A stretch of 64,000 bases of DNA, taken from assembly GCA_016584305.1 (NCBI GenBank), contig JACEEZ010019099.1:72229-136228 (forward strand), given 5' to 3'. The DNA is from Chionoecetes opilio (lineage: Eukaryota > Arthropoda > Malacostraca > Decapoda > Majidae). The position numbers and the translations under genes are program-made. Shown here piece by piece: positions 1 to 11,335 of this stretch. The first letter of the stretch is position 1. Each line of letters opens with the position of its first letter. Below the pieces are notes generated by a model. The model was not told where the DNA came from and ran no database searches. It saw only the letters and a program-made list of their open reading frames with translations.

Positions 1-203
1 ACTTACCTTCAGCCTTTTAGATCTGAAGCGTTGTTTTCTTGGCGGAGACTTGTCTTCTTTTGAGAGGTCGCCTTTTTTCTTTCTAGATTTTTTAGCTTTC
101 CTTGTACCAATCTTTTCCATTGTCTAATATTTTCTGAAGTCAAACTACGGAGGTAGAGTGACTGATCCCCACAAACGATTAAAACAGCTGATGTTATGAT
201 GTG

Positions 204-1086
204 TAAGGCCGTGTCACACGAGCGATATTTTCCGGCATCTTTTGTTATTTTGCTACCAAAAGATGCCCGTAGTGGTGGCAAAAAGTGCGCGTGTTGTCAC
301 ACGGCGTTTCGGCTACGAGCATCTTCCTACCAGAGTAGCGAAGATCTGTATTCTTCTATCTTAGCTACTCTACTTCTACTGGCATTTATGAAATGTCCTT
401 CCCTCTTCACATTTCCCTTGATAACCATAAATAACCTACTCAAAACCTTACTTGTATTCCTAAATCAAGTAAAAATAACACACATCATATTATCCCAGTT
501 TCTGTAGTAAAAAAACACGCAGCCTATTAAATATCTGTTTATCAACATTTTCCGTCATTACTTCTCATCATCAACTCAAAACTTAACTATATATCTAAAT
601 CATACGTAAAAAAATCTAAATAACACGCATGTACCATATCATGCACGTGTCTTGTATATATAATGTTAAAAAATCTATTTATTTATCCTACCCTACTCTA
701 CCAAACACTTTATTTTCCTCCTCTCATCTTTATTTTTCTCCTCTCATCTACACCATATTACTATTACTATACAAAATTATACAGCTATATTCCCTATATA
801 GCTACAGCACTTATTTTCCTTAAACATATCACATAGAGATGCTACAGCATCTCTTGACCACCCAAGATTGGTCATTTCTCTTTATTTCATTGAAATGTGT
901 AGTTCGTACAAGTCTTGCGTGGCGTCGGCTGCTCCGAGATGTAAACAAAGATGCCGGTTCTGGTGGCAAGAGAACGATCATGCGCGACTCCGCGTTTGCT
1001 ACCAAAAGTTGCCGGTATCAGGCGTCAAATGGTAGTAGCAAAATACCAAAAGATGCCGGAAAAGTGTCCGTGTGATCATGGCCTTA
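204..1086. mobile_element. MITE with Harbinger-like terminal inverted repeats
   Basis: The left end (from 207, GGCCGTGTCACACGAGCGA) and the reverse complement of the right end (to 1083, GGCCATGATCACACGGACAC) match. The inner parts of both arms also match: the segment that reads CCGGCATCTTTTG on one side recurs inverted near 1040-1060. The flanks are TAA on the left (204-206) and TTA on the right (1084-1086), which fits the TWA target of PIF/Harbinger elements if one copy has mutated. The centre (about 330-840) is AT-rich and holds no credible coding sequence. Further copies of the ATGCC/ACCAAAAG motif near 940-1060 look like internal duplications of the arms. It is non-autonomous. The superfamily is inferred from end sequence and target only. 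Confidence 0.6.
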
Positions 1087-2021
1087 AGCTGATCTATCCC
1101 TAAATACAGCTAAATACATATGGGTCCATAAATACGCGTCTGAGATACGTGCTTCAGCAGGCTTTATTTCTTTTTCATCGAAGAAAAAGAAAAAGTGGAG
1201 AGACTTTATGATTGTATAAAGTAAACTTTTTTGTTTTATTTTTATTCATTTGATTTTATTGCTAATTTTCATATTATAATTTTTGATGATTGTCAAAAAT
1301 CCCTACGTTCTTAAGAATTTTGCCTGGGCGTCCATACGTCCCTACGCCCTTAAAAAATTGTCAAAAGTCCCTACGTTTAGGGACATGTCCCTACGTTTGG
1401 CAACACTGCCCTTCACGCCCAGATCTTTCCTTTGTTATAACAAATCGTCTGTTGTTAGTCATGAAATCAGGAAAAGTAACTGAATATGCCAAATGAGTTA
1501 GTGGACAAGGATACTAAACAGGTCATATCTATAAAAGTGTTTATATTCACTAAAAAAGCGTCTAATGTTACCCAAATTACAATAGAAAATTGACGTTCTG
1601 GGCCTCAAGGGGTTAAGTTGTAGAAATGCCCCGGGCTAGATTTGCCCCCAGCATCACTCAACACGAAATTTTCGAGTGCCAGCAGCGTAATGCGCATTAC
1701 GCTGCGCATCGTAAAGCCTAGTGTGGACGGGCCTTCAGAGGGCCGCAGGTTGCACAGGCTTGCTGTAGATGTACGCAGTGAAGAACTGGACAACATATTT
1801 TCTTGGATTCAGTGGTGACAGCGGCATGAGAGGCAGAGACCCTGTATATACTATGGATACTGAATTATGCGTTATATTAAATATGTATAATGAATAGTAC
1901 ATAGTAACAATATGAGTATTTTTATGATTGAATTTTTTTTTCTTTCGACAAATAAAAACTTTCAAGTTTGTGTTATATTCTGCGTTTGCACATACTATTA
2001 TGTCATATTTTGAAGGTAACT
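1087..2021. other. Non-coding stretch, no gene seen
   Basis: No credible coding region. Positions 1283-1400 carry a short internal repetition (several CCCTACG-containing segments). Positions about 1406-1496 are a dispersed repeat that recurs around 7829-8495, where it is split by a MITE. The rest is AT-rich and unremarkable up to the piggyBac TTAA at 2022. Confidence 0.5.
1406..1496 (+). repeat. Uninterrupted copy of a dispersed 90-bp repeat
   Basis: The segment beginning CCCTTCACGCCCAGATCTTT and running through CTGAATATGCCAAAT is found again at about 7829-7888 plus 8456-8495, where a 567-bp MITE splits it. This copy therefore serves as the empty-site reference for that insertion. Its own origin is not clear. 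Confidence 0.65.
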
Positions 2022-2025
2022 TTAA

Positions 2026-5000
2026 CCCTTTATCGGCAACGAACCATTTTCGATAATTTAAGTGGGCGTCTAAAATGGCGCCCGTGTGCCTCTCCATGAA
2101 GCGGTAGAATTGTTGTGATTATTCCCAGCCAATCAGCGAAGGCCAAACTACGTCACAACAAGTGACGTCATGGCGTCGAACCACTCAGCTACGGCCCAGA
2201 GCGTCTAAAAAATCGGTCTTCCTTCAGGAGTCGCATAGTGTGGATCTGCGCCCCTACCAGTCTCACGCCCACGGCCCTAACTTCGTCAATAACAATGGTA
2301 AGTTCACGAAACACACACATTATATAGATGAATATTTGTACTAAATGTTGAGATAAGTGTCGTTTGCATAGGATTTATAGAAGTTAGTGAATTTATTGCT
2401 TGAAAAATGGTGACACCATATTGGATCATAAGCCTTATTCACCTAAGACTAGGGCAAGTGATGGTATGCCTGTACATGATCATACGCCCTAAACATCTAA
2501 AAGTTTATATCAAACAGAAGTCACCATGTATAGACATACGTCTGATACGTCTAGTAAGCCATACATAGGTATGATTTTACAAATAACGCATTGAAACATA
2601 AGACAATAGTACTTAGTAGTGCATTGGATGTTGCCATTTGTTTGTATAACATTATACAGTGATCCAGTGATATATTTAAGCTATTTATATAAATATATAA
2701 GCTATAAAAAAATGTATGTGTGATTTTGGTTAGTTTTATGACCTTTCACCAGTTTTATCATACTTATATTGCAATTTAGACTGCAAACAGTCTTATCATA
2801 CTTATATTTGCATTGCAAACTCTGTAAACTAGTGTATTGATGTACCTTTTCTTTTGCAGCTGTCTGCACATTTGTTCTACAAAAAAAAGGAGACTGACAC
2901 TATTGTGCCAGCCCACCCAGCCATTAGTGATGATGAGGGGGGCACCGATGAGGACGACGATGACTTGGCAGACCCTGACTACATCCCAGTCTCCCAAACC
3001 ATGGATGCTGCAGGCCCGAGTGATGAGGGAGCCTCTGCTAAGAGGAAGTGCGTGCGGCCTTCAGTGGAGGTGCTTGAAGACGAGGAGGACGACGATGACG
3101 ACCAGCCAGCACCACAAACGAAGAAGTCTGCCAGGAAAAGGAAGCCAGAAGCCAGGCCAACCACGTGGACCAAGATTGACTTGAACAGCACAGCCCTGCC
3201 TGAGTACCAGCACTCTTCCCCCTGATTTCATTGAAACTCCTTTCCAGTACTTCAGCAGGTACTTTAGTTCCGAATACATAAAGTACATAGTATACCAGAC
3301 CAACTTATATGCAACACCAAAGGATGTCAACACCAGCTTCACCACCAATGAAGACGAGATCATGAAGTTCGTGGCCCTACTGATCTACATGGGGATTACT
3401 GACCTGCCCTCCGTTGATGATTACTGGGCAATGGAGACCAGGGTCCCTAAAGTGGGAAACCTTATGTCATCAAAGAGATTCAGGCTGCTGAAAAGGATGG
3501 TCCACTTCAATGACAATAGTCAGATCCCTGGCACCATCGACCGATTCTACAAGATCCGGCCGCTGTTCAGTTTTCTGAATACTACCTTCAGAACTGAGAC
3601 ACAGACCCCCAAGCAGTCTGTGGACGAGGTAATGATTGCCTACAAAGGCAAAAGAGCTGGCAACCTGAGTCAGTACATCAAGAACAAACCAGACAAATGG
3701 GGTTTCAAGCTGTTTGCCAGGGCTTCTGAAGATGGCTTCATCCACGACATGGTGCTCTACCAGGGGAAGACTACACTGGAGGCCCATGGTGTCCCCCTGA
3801 CACCTAATAAAGAAGCCATGGGTTCCACCAGCAAGATAGTTTCTGTCCTGGCCAGCACCATGTCCTGCTCCACCACCACTGCCATCTTCGCAGACAACTT
3901 TTTCACCAGCCTGGAGATAATTCGTTACCTCAAGGACATGCACTGCAGGTACACAGGGACAGCCAGGGACAACCGGATAGGCAAGCCTCCAGTCAAGGCC
4001 ATCAAGGAGATGGAGAAGAAGGCTGTCCCTCGTGGTACTTGTGATTATGTCACTAGTGACGATGGGATCCTGGCCCTCAGGTGGAAGGACAACAGGGTTG
4101 TCACTCTGTTGTCAACAGACATGGGGGTGGATCCCATGTCCTCTGTCTCCCGGTATTGTAGTGACACCAAGAGAAGGAGGATGTGAGCTGTCCTGCTCTC
4201 ATCAAGAGCTACAATGCCAACATGGGGGGCATTGACAAGAGCGACATGCTGGTCCACCTCTACCGCACCCCCATGAAGGCCAAGAGGTGGTACATGCGAT
4301 TGTTCGCATATGCCATCGATCTCAGCATCACCAATGCCTGGCTTATCTACAGGCGGGACTGCAAGGCTCTTGCTGAGACTGGGTTGCCACTGAAGAACTT
4401 CAGGATCCAGGTGTTCAGAGGTGCCAGCAGCCAAAGACCAGCCACATCACGACCCCGAAGAAGCTTGGCAACTCCAGGCATCCTCAACACCACTGTCGAT
4501 GTCCCCACGCCTGTCAGGGGACACCGTAGTCATATTCCAGATAACTCTGTGAGGTTTGACCTGACCTTATTCCATGCCCCTATCTACACCAGCCGCCATA
4601 TCTGCAAGTTCTGCAGCAAGAAGGGGCACATCTTGAGATCAAACGTGCTCTGCAGTGTCTGCAAGGTACACCTGTGCCTCAATGCCGAGCGTAACTGTTT
4701 TATAAAATATCATGAGAGAGTTGCCTAAGTGCCTGGAGTGGAGTGGACTGGACTAGAACTTGTCAAGTGTGTGATATGTGTAACCAACTGCCAGTATAAA
4801 GATCTAAGGAAAAAAAATTGTATAAAATCAGAATTTTTTTTATTTTTGTATTTTTATACTTTTTTATAATATATAAGTAAATGTTCCTTGAACAATATAT
4901 GTTTCAATATTCCAGTATTCAAAATGTTTATATGTACACTTGTTGGAATTTTTGTTAACTTATACCGGCGAGGAACTGTTTATGGTAATTTCTTTGACCT

Positions 5001-5133
5001 AGATTTGCAACATAAAATTGCAATTTTTTCAAAAAATCACATGAGTAAAAAAGTCTTGTAATATCTTCAATTAATGATATCAGGTATTGAAATTTTGAAT
5101 TTCGGAGTATTTCTATGAGTGCCCGATAAAGGG
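2026..5133 (+). mobile_element. piggyBac-type DNA transposon, both ends visible
   Basis: The left end is TTAA (2022-2025) followed by CCCTTTATCGGCAAC. The right end is TGCCCGATAAAGGG, ending at 5133; its reverse complement CCCTTTATCGGGCA matches the left end. TTAA targets and CCC-starting TIRs are typical of piggyBac. The right flank reads TCAT rather than TTAA, so that target copy has mutated or the end was altered. The element is 3.1 kb and carries the transposase remnant described at 2860-4728. There are AT-rich non-coding stretches on both sides (2300-2850 and 4730-5120). Non-coding 2300-2850 is probably an intron: a GTAAGT donor lies at 2298 and a pyrimidine-AG acceptor ends at 2859. Confidence 0.85.
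2860..4728 (+). pseudogene. piggyBac transposase, two frameshifts
   Basis: Three consecutive reading frames make one transposase. The first (to about 3225) is an acidic N-terminal region with Asp/Glu runs and basic patches. The second (about 3215-4186) is the catalytic core, with the first aspartate in VDEVMIAYKGKR and the second in IFADNFFTSLE. The third (4183-4728) has the third aspartate in GGIDKSDML and a C-terminal Cys-rich zinc-binding domain (CKFCSKKGH, then CSVC and a final H). All three DDD residues are therefore present. Frame changes near 3190-3225 and 4165-4190 break it. An upstream exon at 2162-2297 may supply the start, but joining it at the GTAAGT donor does not give the right phase, so the real start is unresolved. 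The product would cut and paste the element at TTAA. Domain identity is clear; the gene is inactive as read. Confidence 0.9.
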
Positions 5134-5137
5134 TCAT

Positions 5138-6322
5138 ATATTATACTTTCAAATCTTATTTTTTTACTATGAATGATCACATGTGTTTTCAATATTATTT
5201 GCCTTTGCTATGTAATATCTGAGGAACTAAGAGGGAAAACCGGGTACGCGCCACCCCAGCCACAAACGGAGTGACGTATACCATTGTATTCCCCAAAGCC
5301 TATTCTACCAGTACAATAAGTACTACCAATATATGCAGGCATATATTGGTAAACAATATGTTCTCAATGAGGTTACAAATCACGTTTTATAGAGGGTAGT
5401 TGACCGAGCGCACTGCTACTGATGGCCACTACTCCCTAGCATGGCCATCAGGTCCCTTTGTGCTAAATAACCAGTCAGTAAACCGTTATAGTTTTGCAGT
5501 CTCTTCACTCAAGCCCTGATCCTTGGAAACCAACACCAGGTCCGGTTTTCACACTGGAGTGAAGTCGATGTTACCATAGTAATCATGTTAAAACGCGCAC
5601 TTATTGTCAGCTGCCTGTGTGTGATACCCAGAGTGAGAGGAAAAACCAGGCGAGTGCCACACAGCAGCAAGTGACTGTCTCTGGCTACTCAAGTCACGCT
5701 ATTTTACGCTCCGAGGATTACAATGATTGTTATGGTGGTTCTGCGGGAAAGTACATGCGTTTAACTATCTCCTGACAAATGTTTGACACAATACGTTTTA
5801 AGGTTGGCTTACAATGACGCGTTGTGGAGAAGTATTAATAGGCTGCGGGCGATAGTTGTCTGACAAGTGGAGAAAAACGGTGTAATTGTTCATTTTCTTT
5901 CAAAATGCCATTGATTATCCATCTCTACGTATTCTAACCTACACGTAGATATTTTAAGCTATACAATAAAGAAAAAAACAACAGAATGTCTTCTTTGGTT
6001 GAAAAGATATGGCATTTTGAAGGTTCAAAAACTCTAATAGCGTTTTTCTCCGTGTTCTATCTGTGGCGCTTGCCTGGTTTTCCCTCTCGCGGCCTCCTGT
6101 GTTTGTTGCATGTATTACGAAATAAAATCCATAATGAAAGGGATGGAAATATAATAGTCAGGAGCTACTGAGTGCACACGCCGGGAATGTCGTGGGGGAA
6201 TAACGGTCATTATATAAGCATTCAACATGTATTTCTGGTCGCTATATGAGTTTAATACAATAATTGTTGTGAGTGAAGGTCATGTGATTATAATCCATTT
6301 CTATCACACACTGTCATTCTAA
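5138..6322. other. Non-coding stretch with a weak inverted repeat
   Basis: No coding sequence is recognised. A segment near 5637-5661 (GGAAAAACCAGGCGAGTGCC) recurs inverted near 6060-6087 (TGTGGCGCTTGCCTGGTTTT), which suggests a decayed foldback or MITE of about 450 bp. A related segment (GGAAAACCGGGTACGCGCCA) lies at about 5235-5255. No target duplication was found. Confidence 0.4.
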
Positions 6323-6323
6323 A

Positions 6324-6345
6324 GGCCGGTTCCCATCAGCCCGCT
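6324..6345 (+). repeat. Left terminal repeat of Harbinger element 1
   Basis: GGCCGGTTCCCATCAGCCCG follows a TAA/AAA-like target just before the nuclease gene whose ATG is at 6451. GGCC(C)GGT-type ends are shared with Harbinger element 2 at 16892. No matching right end was found down to 15.6 kb, so the 3' boundary of this element is lost or lies beyond later insertions. Confidence 0.55.
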
Positions 6346-7093
6346 TGTACGGCCGCCGTTGCCGCTCACCGCACAAAAATGACGTCACATAAAAGACGGC
6401 CGCACCGTGCGGAATCAGTTGGCTGCCGCCTGGCGCCGTCTTTTGTAAACATGGCCGCGCAGCTGAGAGACATGGATGATGAGGACCATTTATATCTTGC
6501 TGCCGCTGGTTTTATGCAGGCAGCTGGGTGTGCAGATAGGCCAGTGAGGAGGAGGAGAAGGGTATGGTCACGCCAACTACTTCTTGAGAGGCCCCTTCGT
6601 GGTGAACACAAGGTTCTGATGGAGATGGAAAAGACGACTGACCCAACATCATTCCATGGGGCATATAGAATGACCCCAGCCACCTTTGACGAGCTTCTGG
6701 CGCTAGTTGGCCCCCACATTATGAAGCAGACCACCAACTTCAGGGATCCTGTGGGTGTATCAGAGCGCCTTGGAATTACACTAAGGTATGTTGATTTTAA
6801 TTCCTAAAATATTGGAGTATTGGTGTAGTTTTGTACAATGATTAATGAACAGCAAGTAGGTATGATTGTCCCAGTGTCCCCATGTTATAGAACTCGCTAT
6901 TGGAAGTATTTTGAACCCCTACATCACGCCGTCGTTAGTCAGGGCAATAAGCCCCACTTATTAATGAGGTACCTAGAATGTCGCCGACGTCGGCGAGTGT
7001 TACAATTTTTCACTTCGGCGAGTGTTCCTATTTTCGGCGACAGTTCCGAGGCTGAAACTTAGTTTTCGACAAAGGTTTTGATGTGCTTTTAAC

Positions 7094-7821
7094 CAAAGGT
7101 GGGCACCGAACCGTTAATCCGTTAATCGTTAATTAACGAAGTTAACATTTTCGTTAACGATTTAACTTTTAAGTTAACTTTGGAAATCATTATCGGACTA
7201 ATTAACTTCCGTTACATTTAACTTCCGTTAACTCAAGTCCGCTAACCCAAAAATTTCATAAAAATCATATGCATCTCATGAACAAAATGGAGAACGAGAA
7301 GAGGAAAATTTTAATTATGTACTATATATCGTGTTTTTCATTTTTTTATTTTTATTTGCGGCCACTTTATCAATATTTTTTTTAGTTTAATACTAATATT
7401 GTTTCATTTAATTTTTTTTTCACTCTTTTCTGGCTCTAAAAGCCTTAAGAACCTAAAACAGGGCCAAAACTATGAAATCTGCCTTTTTTAGTTTTTATTT
7501 TAAAGTTAAAACTATAAAATCTGCCTTTTTTTTTTTTTTACTCTAAAGCACAAACAAATATAGTTTTTGGGTTCTAAAGCCCTTAAAAATACCCATAAAG
7601 GCTGATTCTATAGTTTGGGCACTTTTCAAAGATGTTTTTAGGTGGTTTTAGAGCAAAAACAATTTTTTTTTTCTAGAATAAAAATTAACGTTAACGGTTT
7701 ATCGATAACTTCCGTTACATTTTTAAAGAATTAACTGATTAACGGTTATCGAAGTTAATTTTTTGGTTAACGGATTAACGGTTAACGAAGTTAACTTTTT
7801 GATTAACGGCGCCCACCACTG
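7094..7821. mobile_element. hAT-type MITE, 8-bp target duplication
   Basis: Exact 8-bp direct repeats CTTTTAAC flank the element at 7086-7093 and 7822-7829. The ends are CAAAGGTGGGCACCG and, inverted, CAGTGGTGGGCGCCG, of the CAG(N)GGTGGGC type common in hAT elements. The interior is built from many GTTAAC/CGTTAA-rich short repeats near both ends and an AT-rich centre. There is no coding capacity. It sits in the Harbinger-1 nuclease intron. Confidence 0.9.
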
Positions 7822-7888
7822 CTTTTAACCCCTTCACGCCCAGATCTTTTCTTTGCTATAAAAAATTATCTGTTGTTAGCCATAAAAT

Positions 7889-8455
7889 GGTATATTTATA
7901 GGGTTTGCCCATACTCTCCCACTTCCCCCAAACAAGTTTGGGGACCTGTGGTAATGCACGGTTTTCGGGTAGGGAACAAAATGATGTGTCGGAAACCCGT
8001 AATTAAAGAGTTATGTAGGGGGATAAAATTCCCTAGATCTAGGGTAATTTCCTTATATCTAAGATAAATTTGTCTAACAAAATTTAATCTAACCTAGCGG
8101 GGAGCTTGACCGATAACCTAACCTAACCAAATTTAACCTAACCTAAACAAATCTAACCTAACCTAACCAAATCTAACCTATACCAAATCTAAGCTAACCT
8201 CCTAGCTGGGGGTTGGGGGGTTCTCGACAGTTCGGTCATCATTCTGTGAGGATCGTCAGGTTCACACGTCTCTGGACTCAGAAGAAATCCAATGAATTTT
8301 CCCAAGATTTGGGGAATTTTTTCAACACCCATAACTCAAAAACTATGTGGTTGCGACGCATATTTTGTACCCCAGCCAAATATCCCGCATTGCCCCAGGT
8401 CCCCAAGCTTGTTTTGTGGGAGAGGGGGAGTATGGGCAAACACTAGAATAATACC
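7889..8455. mobile_element. 567-bp MITE with 8-bp target duplication
   Basis: CATAAAAT occurs immediately before (7881-7888) and after (8456-8463). The inverted ends begin GGTATATTTATAGGGTTTGC and, from the right, GGTATTATTCTAGTGTTTGC, and both continue with CCATACTC. Removing it restores the dispersed repeat seen uninterrupted at 1406-1496. The centre (8085-8200) contains several CCTAACCTAA runs. An 8-bp target suggests hAT, but the GGTAT ends are not typical, so the superfamily is left open. Confidence 0.85.
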
Positions 8456-8493
8456 CATAAAATTACGAAAAGTGACTGAATATACCAAATAAG

Positions 8494-9060
8494 CAGAGGT
8501 GGGCGAGAGCGATACCTAGTGCGATACTATCGCACCGCCAAAAAAGTATCGCAGTATCGCAAAGCATAGCAAAGTAGCGGAGTATAAGTATCGCAACTTA
8601 AGTACCGCTTAAATTTTCCGCGATACTTTGACTACCTTAAACAAAAGTTTTTCAGCGGCAATGCGCATAGATTTGGCGTGGAGTTTAAAAATAAATAAAT
8701 TACAATGTTTTAATAATGTTCAAATAAATTACAATGTTTTTAGGCACATAGTCTGTGTTTGGTGGGCCGAAGGCCCACCAAACACAGACTTCGGCCCACC
8801 AAACACAGACTATGTGCCTAAACTGTAGTTTAAGTAAAATAGCTCTTTTTTTTGGCTAATACAGTGTTTTCTTAGGTAGCAAAATATCGCAAAGCTAAAT
8901 TTTTGGTATCGCAGTATCGCTGCGATACTATCGCTTTAAGAAAAAAAGTATCGGTAGCGGAGTATCGCAGTATCACGTATCGTTTTAAGAAAATCCGAAA
9001 AAGTAGCGGAGTATCGCGTATCGAACTAGCGGGAAAAAAGTTTTAGTGTTCTGGGAAAAG
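8494..9060. repeat. GTATCGC-rich repeat, probable broken hAT-type MITE
   Basis: It starts CAGAGGTGGGCGAGAGCGAT, a hAT-like end, and is full of short GTATCGC / GCGATAC units in both orientations at both sides (8510-8620 and 8885-9025). I could not find the matching right terminus, so the 3' limit is approximate. It lies in the same Harbinger intron. A perfect palindrome sits inside it at 8741-8820. Confidence 0.5.
8741..8820. repeat. Perfect 31-bp-arm palindrome
   Basis: Arms 8741-8771 and 8790-8820 are exact reverse complements, beginning TAGGCACATAGTCTGTGTTT. The 18-bp spacer is itself a partial third copy of the arm. A related GGCCGAAGGCCCACCAAACA segment occurs at about 16672-16691. It could extrude as a cruciform, or be the collapsed remnant of a small TIR element. 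Confidence 0.85.
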
Positions 9061-9361
9061 CAGAAATTGTTGTGTCCAAAAATTAAATAGCTTTTATTCT
9101 TCTTTTTCATATATTACCAGTGGAAATGCCTAAAATTTCCACGTCGAATAGAACCTAAAATAAAAGGTGTACTCTTATTAATGAATAAATATATATTTTA
9201 CAGGTATTTGGCTACAGGCATGAGCCAGAGAGATGTGGCGCGGCACTTTTGTGTGGGACGCGCCACTGTGTGTAAGATCATCCAGGAAGTGTGTCAGGGT
9301 AGTCACCTAAGAAATCCCTGGAATGCTGCTTGTAAAGAATATTAGGTATTTCCTCACAGTA

Positions 9362-10788
9362 TTTGCCACATCCCCATATAGCTGAAGTTGGTGCTGACGG
9401 ACTATGCAGGTAATAGGCCTTGATTCAGTCTCACGGTGCAATCACTGATTTGACGCGTAATCATCCCAGCGATACCCCATGATTCTGCGAAGACACTTAT
9501 TACCAAAGGCATCGATTCGTCTTTTAAAGTCGCTATTTAGTGTCCATGTCTCACAACCATAGAGTAAGACAGGGATCACAAGCGACTTGAAGATCCAATT
9601 TTCCATATTCCATATTCCATAACACCATGGGCTATGCCAATCCGCCGTAAGACTTTTTGACGTGACCCGCCGTCATTATGGACTGCGCTACCAAGGTATG
9701 TAAAACTTTCCAAGATCGCACGCATGAACAGACTGTACTGTTTCAACTAGTAAGCCTCCAAACACCTGGACCTTAGTCTTAAGCCAGGAGACCTCAAGTC
9801 CCAAAGGCTTTGCCTCCTCGTGCAGCGCCTCAAGAGCCATCACCAGGACCTCCAGCGACTCAGCAATGATTACTGCATCATCGGCAAAAACAAGATCAGT
9901 GATCTTGGTGTTGCCGACGGATGCTCCACAATCACTTTGATCTACAACCTTGTCCAATACCCAGTCCATACAAGTGTTGAAAAGTGATGGGGCAAGGACG
10001 CACCCTTGCCTCACTCCTGTATTAACAGGAAAGAAGCTGGATACACCTGCCCCACACTTCACAGCACCCTCAGTCCCAGAATACAGACTAGTCATCAAAC
10101 CAATAGTCCTTGCAGGAATCCTGCGAAGTCGTAGAAGATCCCAGAGTGACTCACGATGCACTGAGTCAAACGCCTTCTTGAGATCAACATAGGCTGCAAA
10201 CATCCCCTGTCGAAACTCACGTCGGCTATCCACCAGGACACGAAGCGCTAGGATACGGTCTGTTGTTGACATACCAGGCGTGAACCCAGAGTGCTGAGGT
10301 CTCTGATGCTTCAGCAGATGACTGCGGATCCGTGTCAGCAATAGATGGGCAAGCACCTTGCCTGGCGCGCTGAGCAGTGTAATACCGCGGTAATTGTTGC
10401 AGTCCTGACGATCCCCTTTCCCTTTCCAGATAGGGTCGACCAGCCCCCTTTTCCAGTCAGGAGGAATGGTACCTGATTGCCACACGGCAGTCAGGACAGC
10501 ATGCAACCCGCGGATCATGGCTTCACCCTCAGCTTTGAGGAGCTCCGCACTGATATTACAAACACCAGCTGCCTTTCCACCCCTCAACTTTGCTACAGCC
10601 TCTCTGACTTCGTCAAGAGAGGGTGCGGTTTCGTCAATGGGAGGATCGGGATCCACTGCCTGTAACCCAGTGGTGTGAAGCTGCTCAATTGGAGGGTCCA
10701 CCGTGAACCACTGCCCAAAGTACTCAGCCCAACGAGCCATCTGCCCATCCATGTCCGACACGAGGCACCCATCTGCTAAATCCCATTA
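9362..10788 (-). mobile_element. RTE-like non-LTR retrotransposon fragment, copy 1
   Basis: The same reverse transcriptase sequence recurs at 58611-59553. This copy keeps more of the RT domain but has a damaged 3' part: 9595-9700 differs from the other copy by replacements and deletions, and the last roughly 240 bp before the 3' end are missing. Its 5' side is cut by a foldback element inserted at 10791. It interrupts Harbinger element 1 downstream of nuclease exon 2. Confidence 0.75.
9688..10761 (-). pseudogene. Non-LTR reverse transcriptase (RTE-like), partial
   Basis: A continuous frame covers most of an RT domain. It shows NNYRGITLLSAPGKVLAHLL, the first catalytic aspartate in AAYVDLKKAFDSVH, GVRQGCVLAPSLFN, and the second aspartate pair in LVFADDAVI. 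It then runs into the thumb (SWLKTKVQVFG) before breaking. The N-terminal endonuclease and the C-terminus are absent, so it cannot retrotranspose. It would copy element RNA by target-primed reverse transcription. Assignment to the RTE group rests on overall RT wording and on the TGA-type 3' tail of copy 2; another CR1-related group is possible. Confidence 0.85.
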
Positions 10789-10790
10789 TA

Positions 10791-11335
10791 CAGTCGGCGC
10801 AAAAAAACTTTGGACGCCCAAAAAGTTGGGGCGGGAATAACGTTCTTAGCTGTTTTGACAATTTCGGTGGGAGCGATTAAATTTTTTTACGTTTTTTGTA
10901 TATCTGGCAGTGTATTAGGGTTTCTGCTGTAGATTCCTCGCTCCTGGCCGCTCTGTATCTTCCAAGTCATCATAGGAAGAGGTTGTTGTGTTTGGTTCTC
11001 CAACCTTCCTACACCCCCATTTGCCCCTCCATCTTCTACCGCCTTCTCCAGGTCTAATAAAGCATTATGCCGGGCAAATGAAGGCGGTAGAAGATGGAGG
11101 GGCAAATGGGGGTGTAGGAAGGTTGGAGAACCAAACACAACAACCTCTTCCTATGATGACTTGGAAGATACAGAGCGGGCAGGAGCGAGGAATCTACAGC
11201 AGAAACCATAATACACTGCCAGATATACAAAAAACGTAAAAAAATATAATCGCTCCCACCGAAATTGTCAAAACAGCTAAGGACGTTATTCCCGCCCCAA
11301 CTTTTTGGGCGTCCTAAGTTTTTTTGCGCCGACTG
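10791..11335. mobile_element. Foldback element with TA target (Tc1/mariner type)
   Basis: Two arms of about 260 bp (10791-11055 and 11071-11335) are near-perfect reverse complements, separated by a short spacer containing TAATAAAGCATTATG. The ends are CAGTCGGCGCAAAAAAACTT and its inverse. TA flanks both sides (10789-10790 and 11336-11337), the Tc1/mariner target. Reading frames on the two strands give almost the same peptide because of the palindrome, so they are not genes. Confidence 0.9.

Larger units (their letters stand above)
6451..9298 (+). pseudogene. PIF/Harbinger nuclease (HARBI1-like), exons 1 and 2 only
   Basis: Exon 1 (6451-6785) starts MAAQLRDMDDEDHLYLAAAG and contains the N-terminal region usual in these nucleases (basic RRRRRVW stretch, then a segment ending ERLGITL). 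It ends at a GTATGT donor. Exon 2 (9204-9298) follows a TTTTACAG acceptor and reads YLATGMSQRDVARHFCVGRA, a helix-turn-helix-like segment that follows directly in the family. The split AG|G codon joins in frame, so the intron (6786-9203, 2.4 kb) is supported by both sites and phase. The intron has been filled by MITEs. The catalytic DDE part is missing, because sequence downstream of 9298 runs into an RTE fragment. Inactive. Confidence 0.8.

Noticed and set aside
10887..11239. Two near-identical 83-codon frames on opposite strands
   Set aside because: A by-product of the foldback palindrome at 10791-11335.
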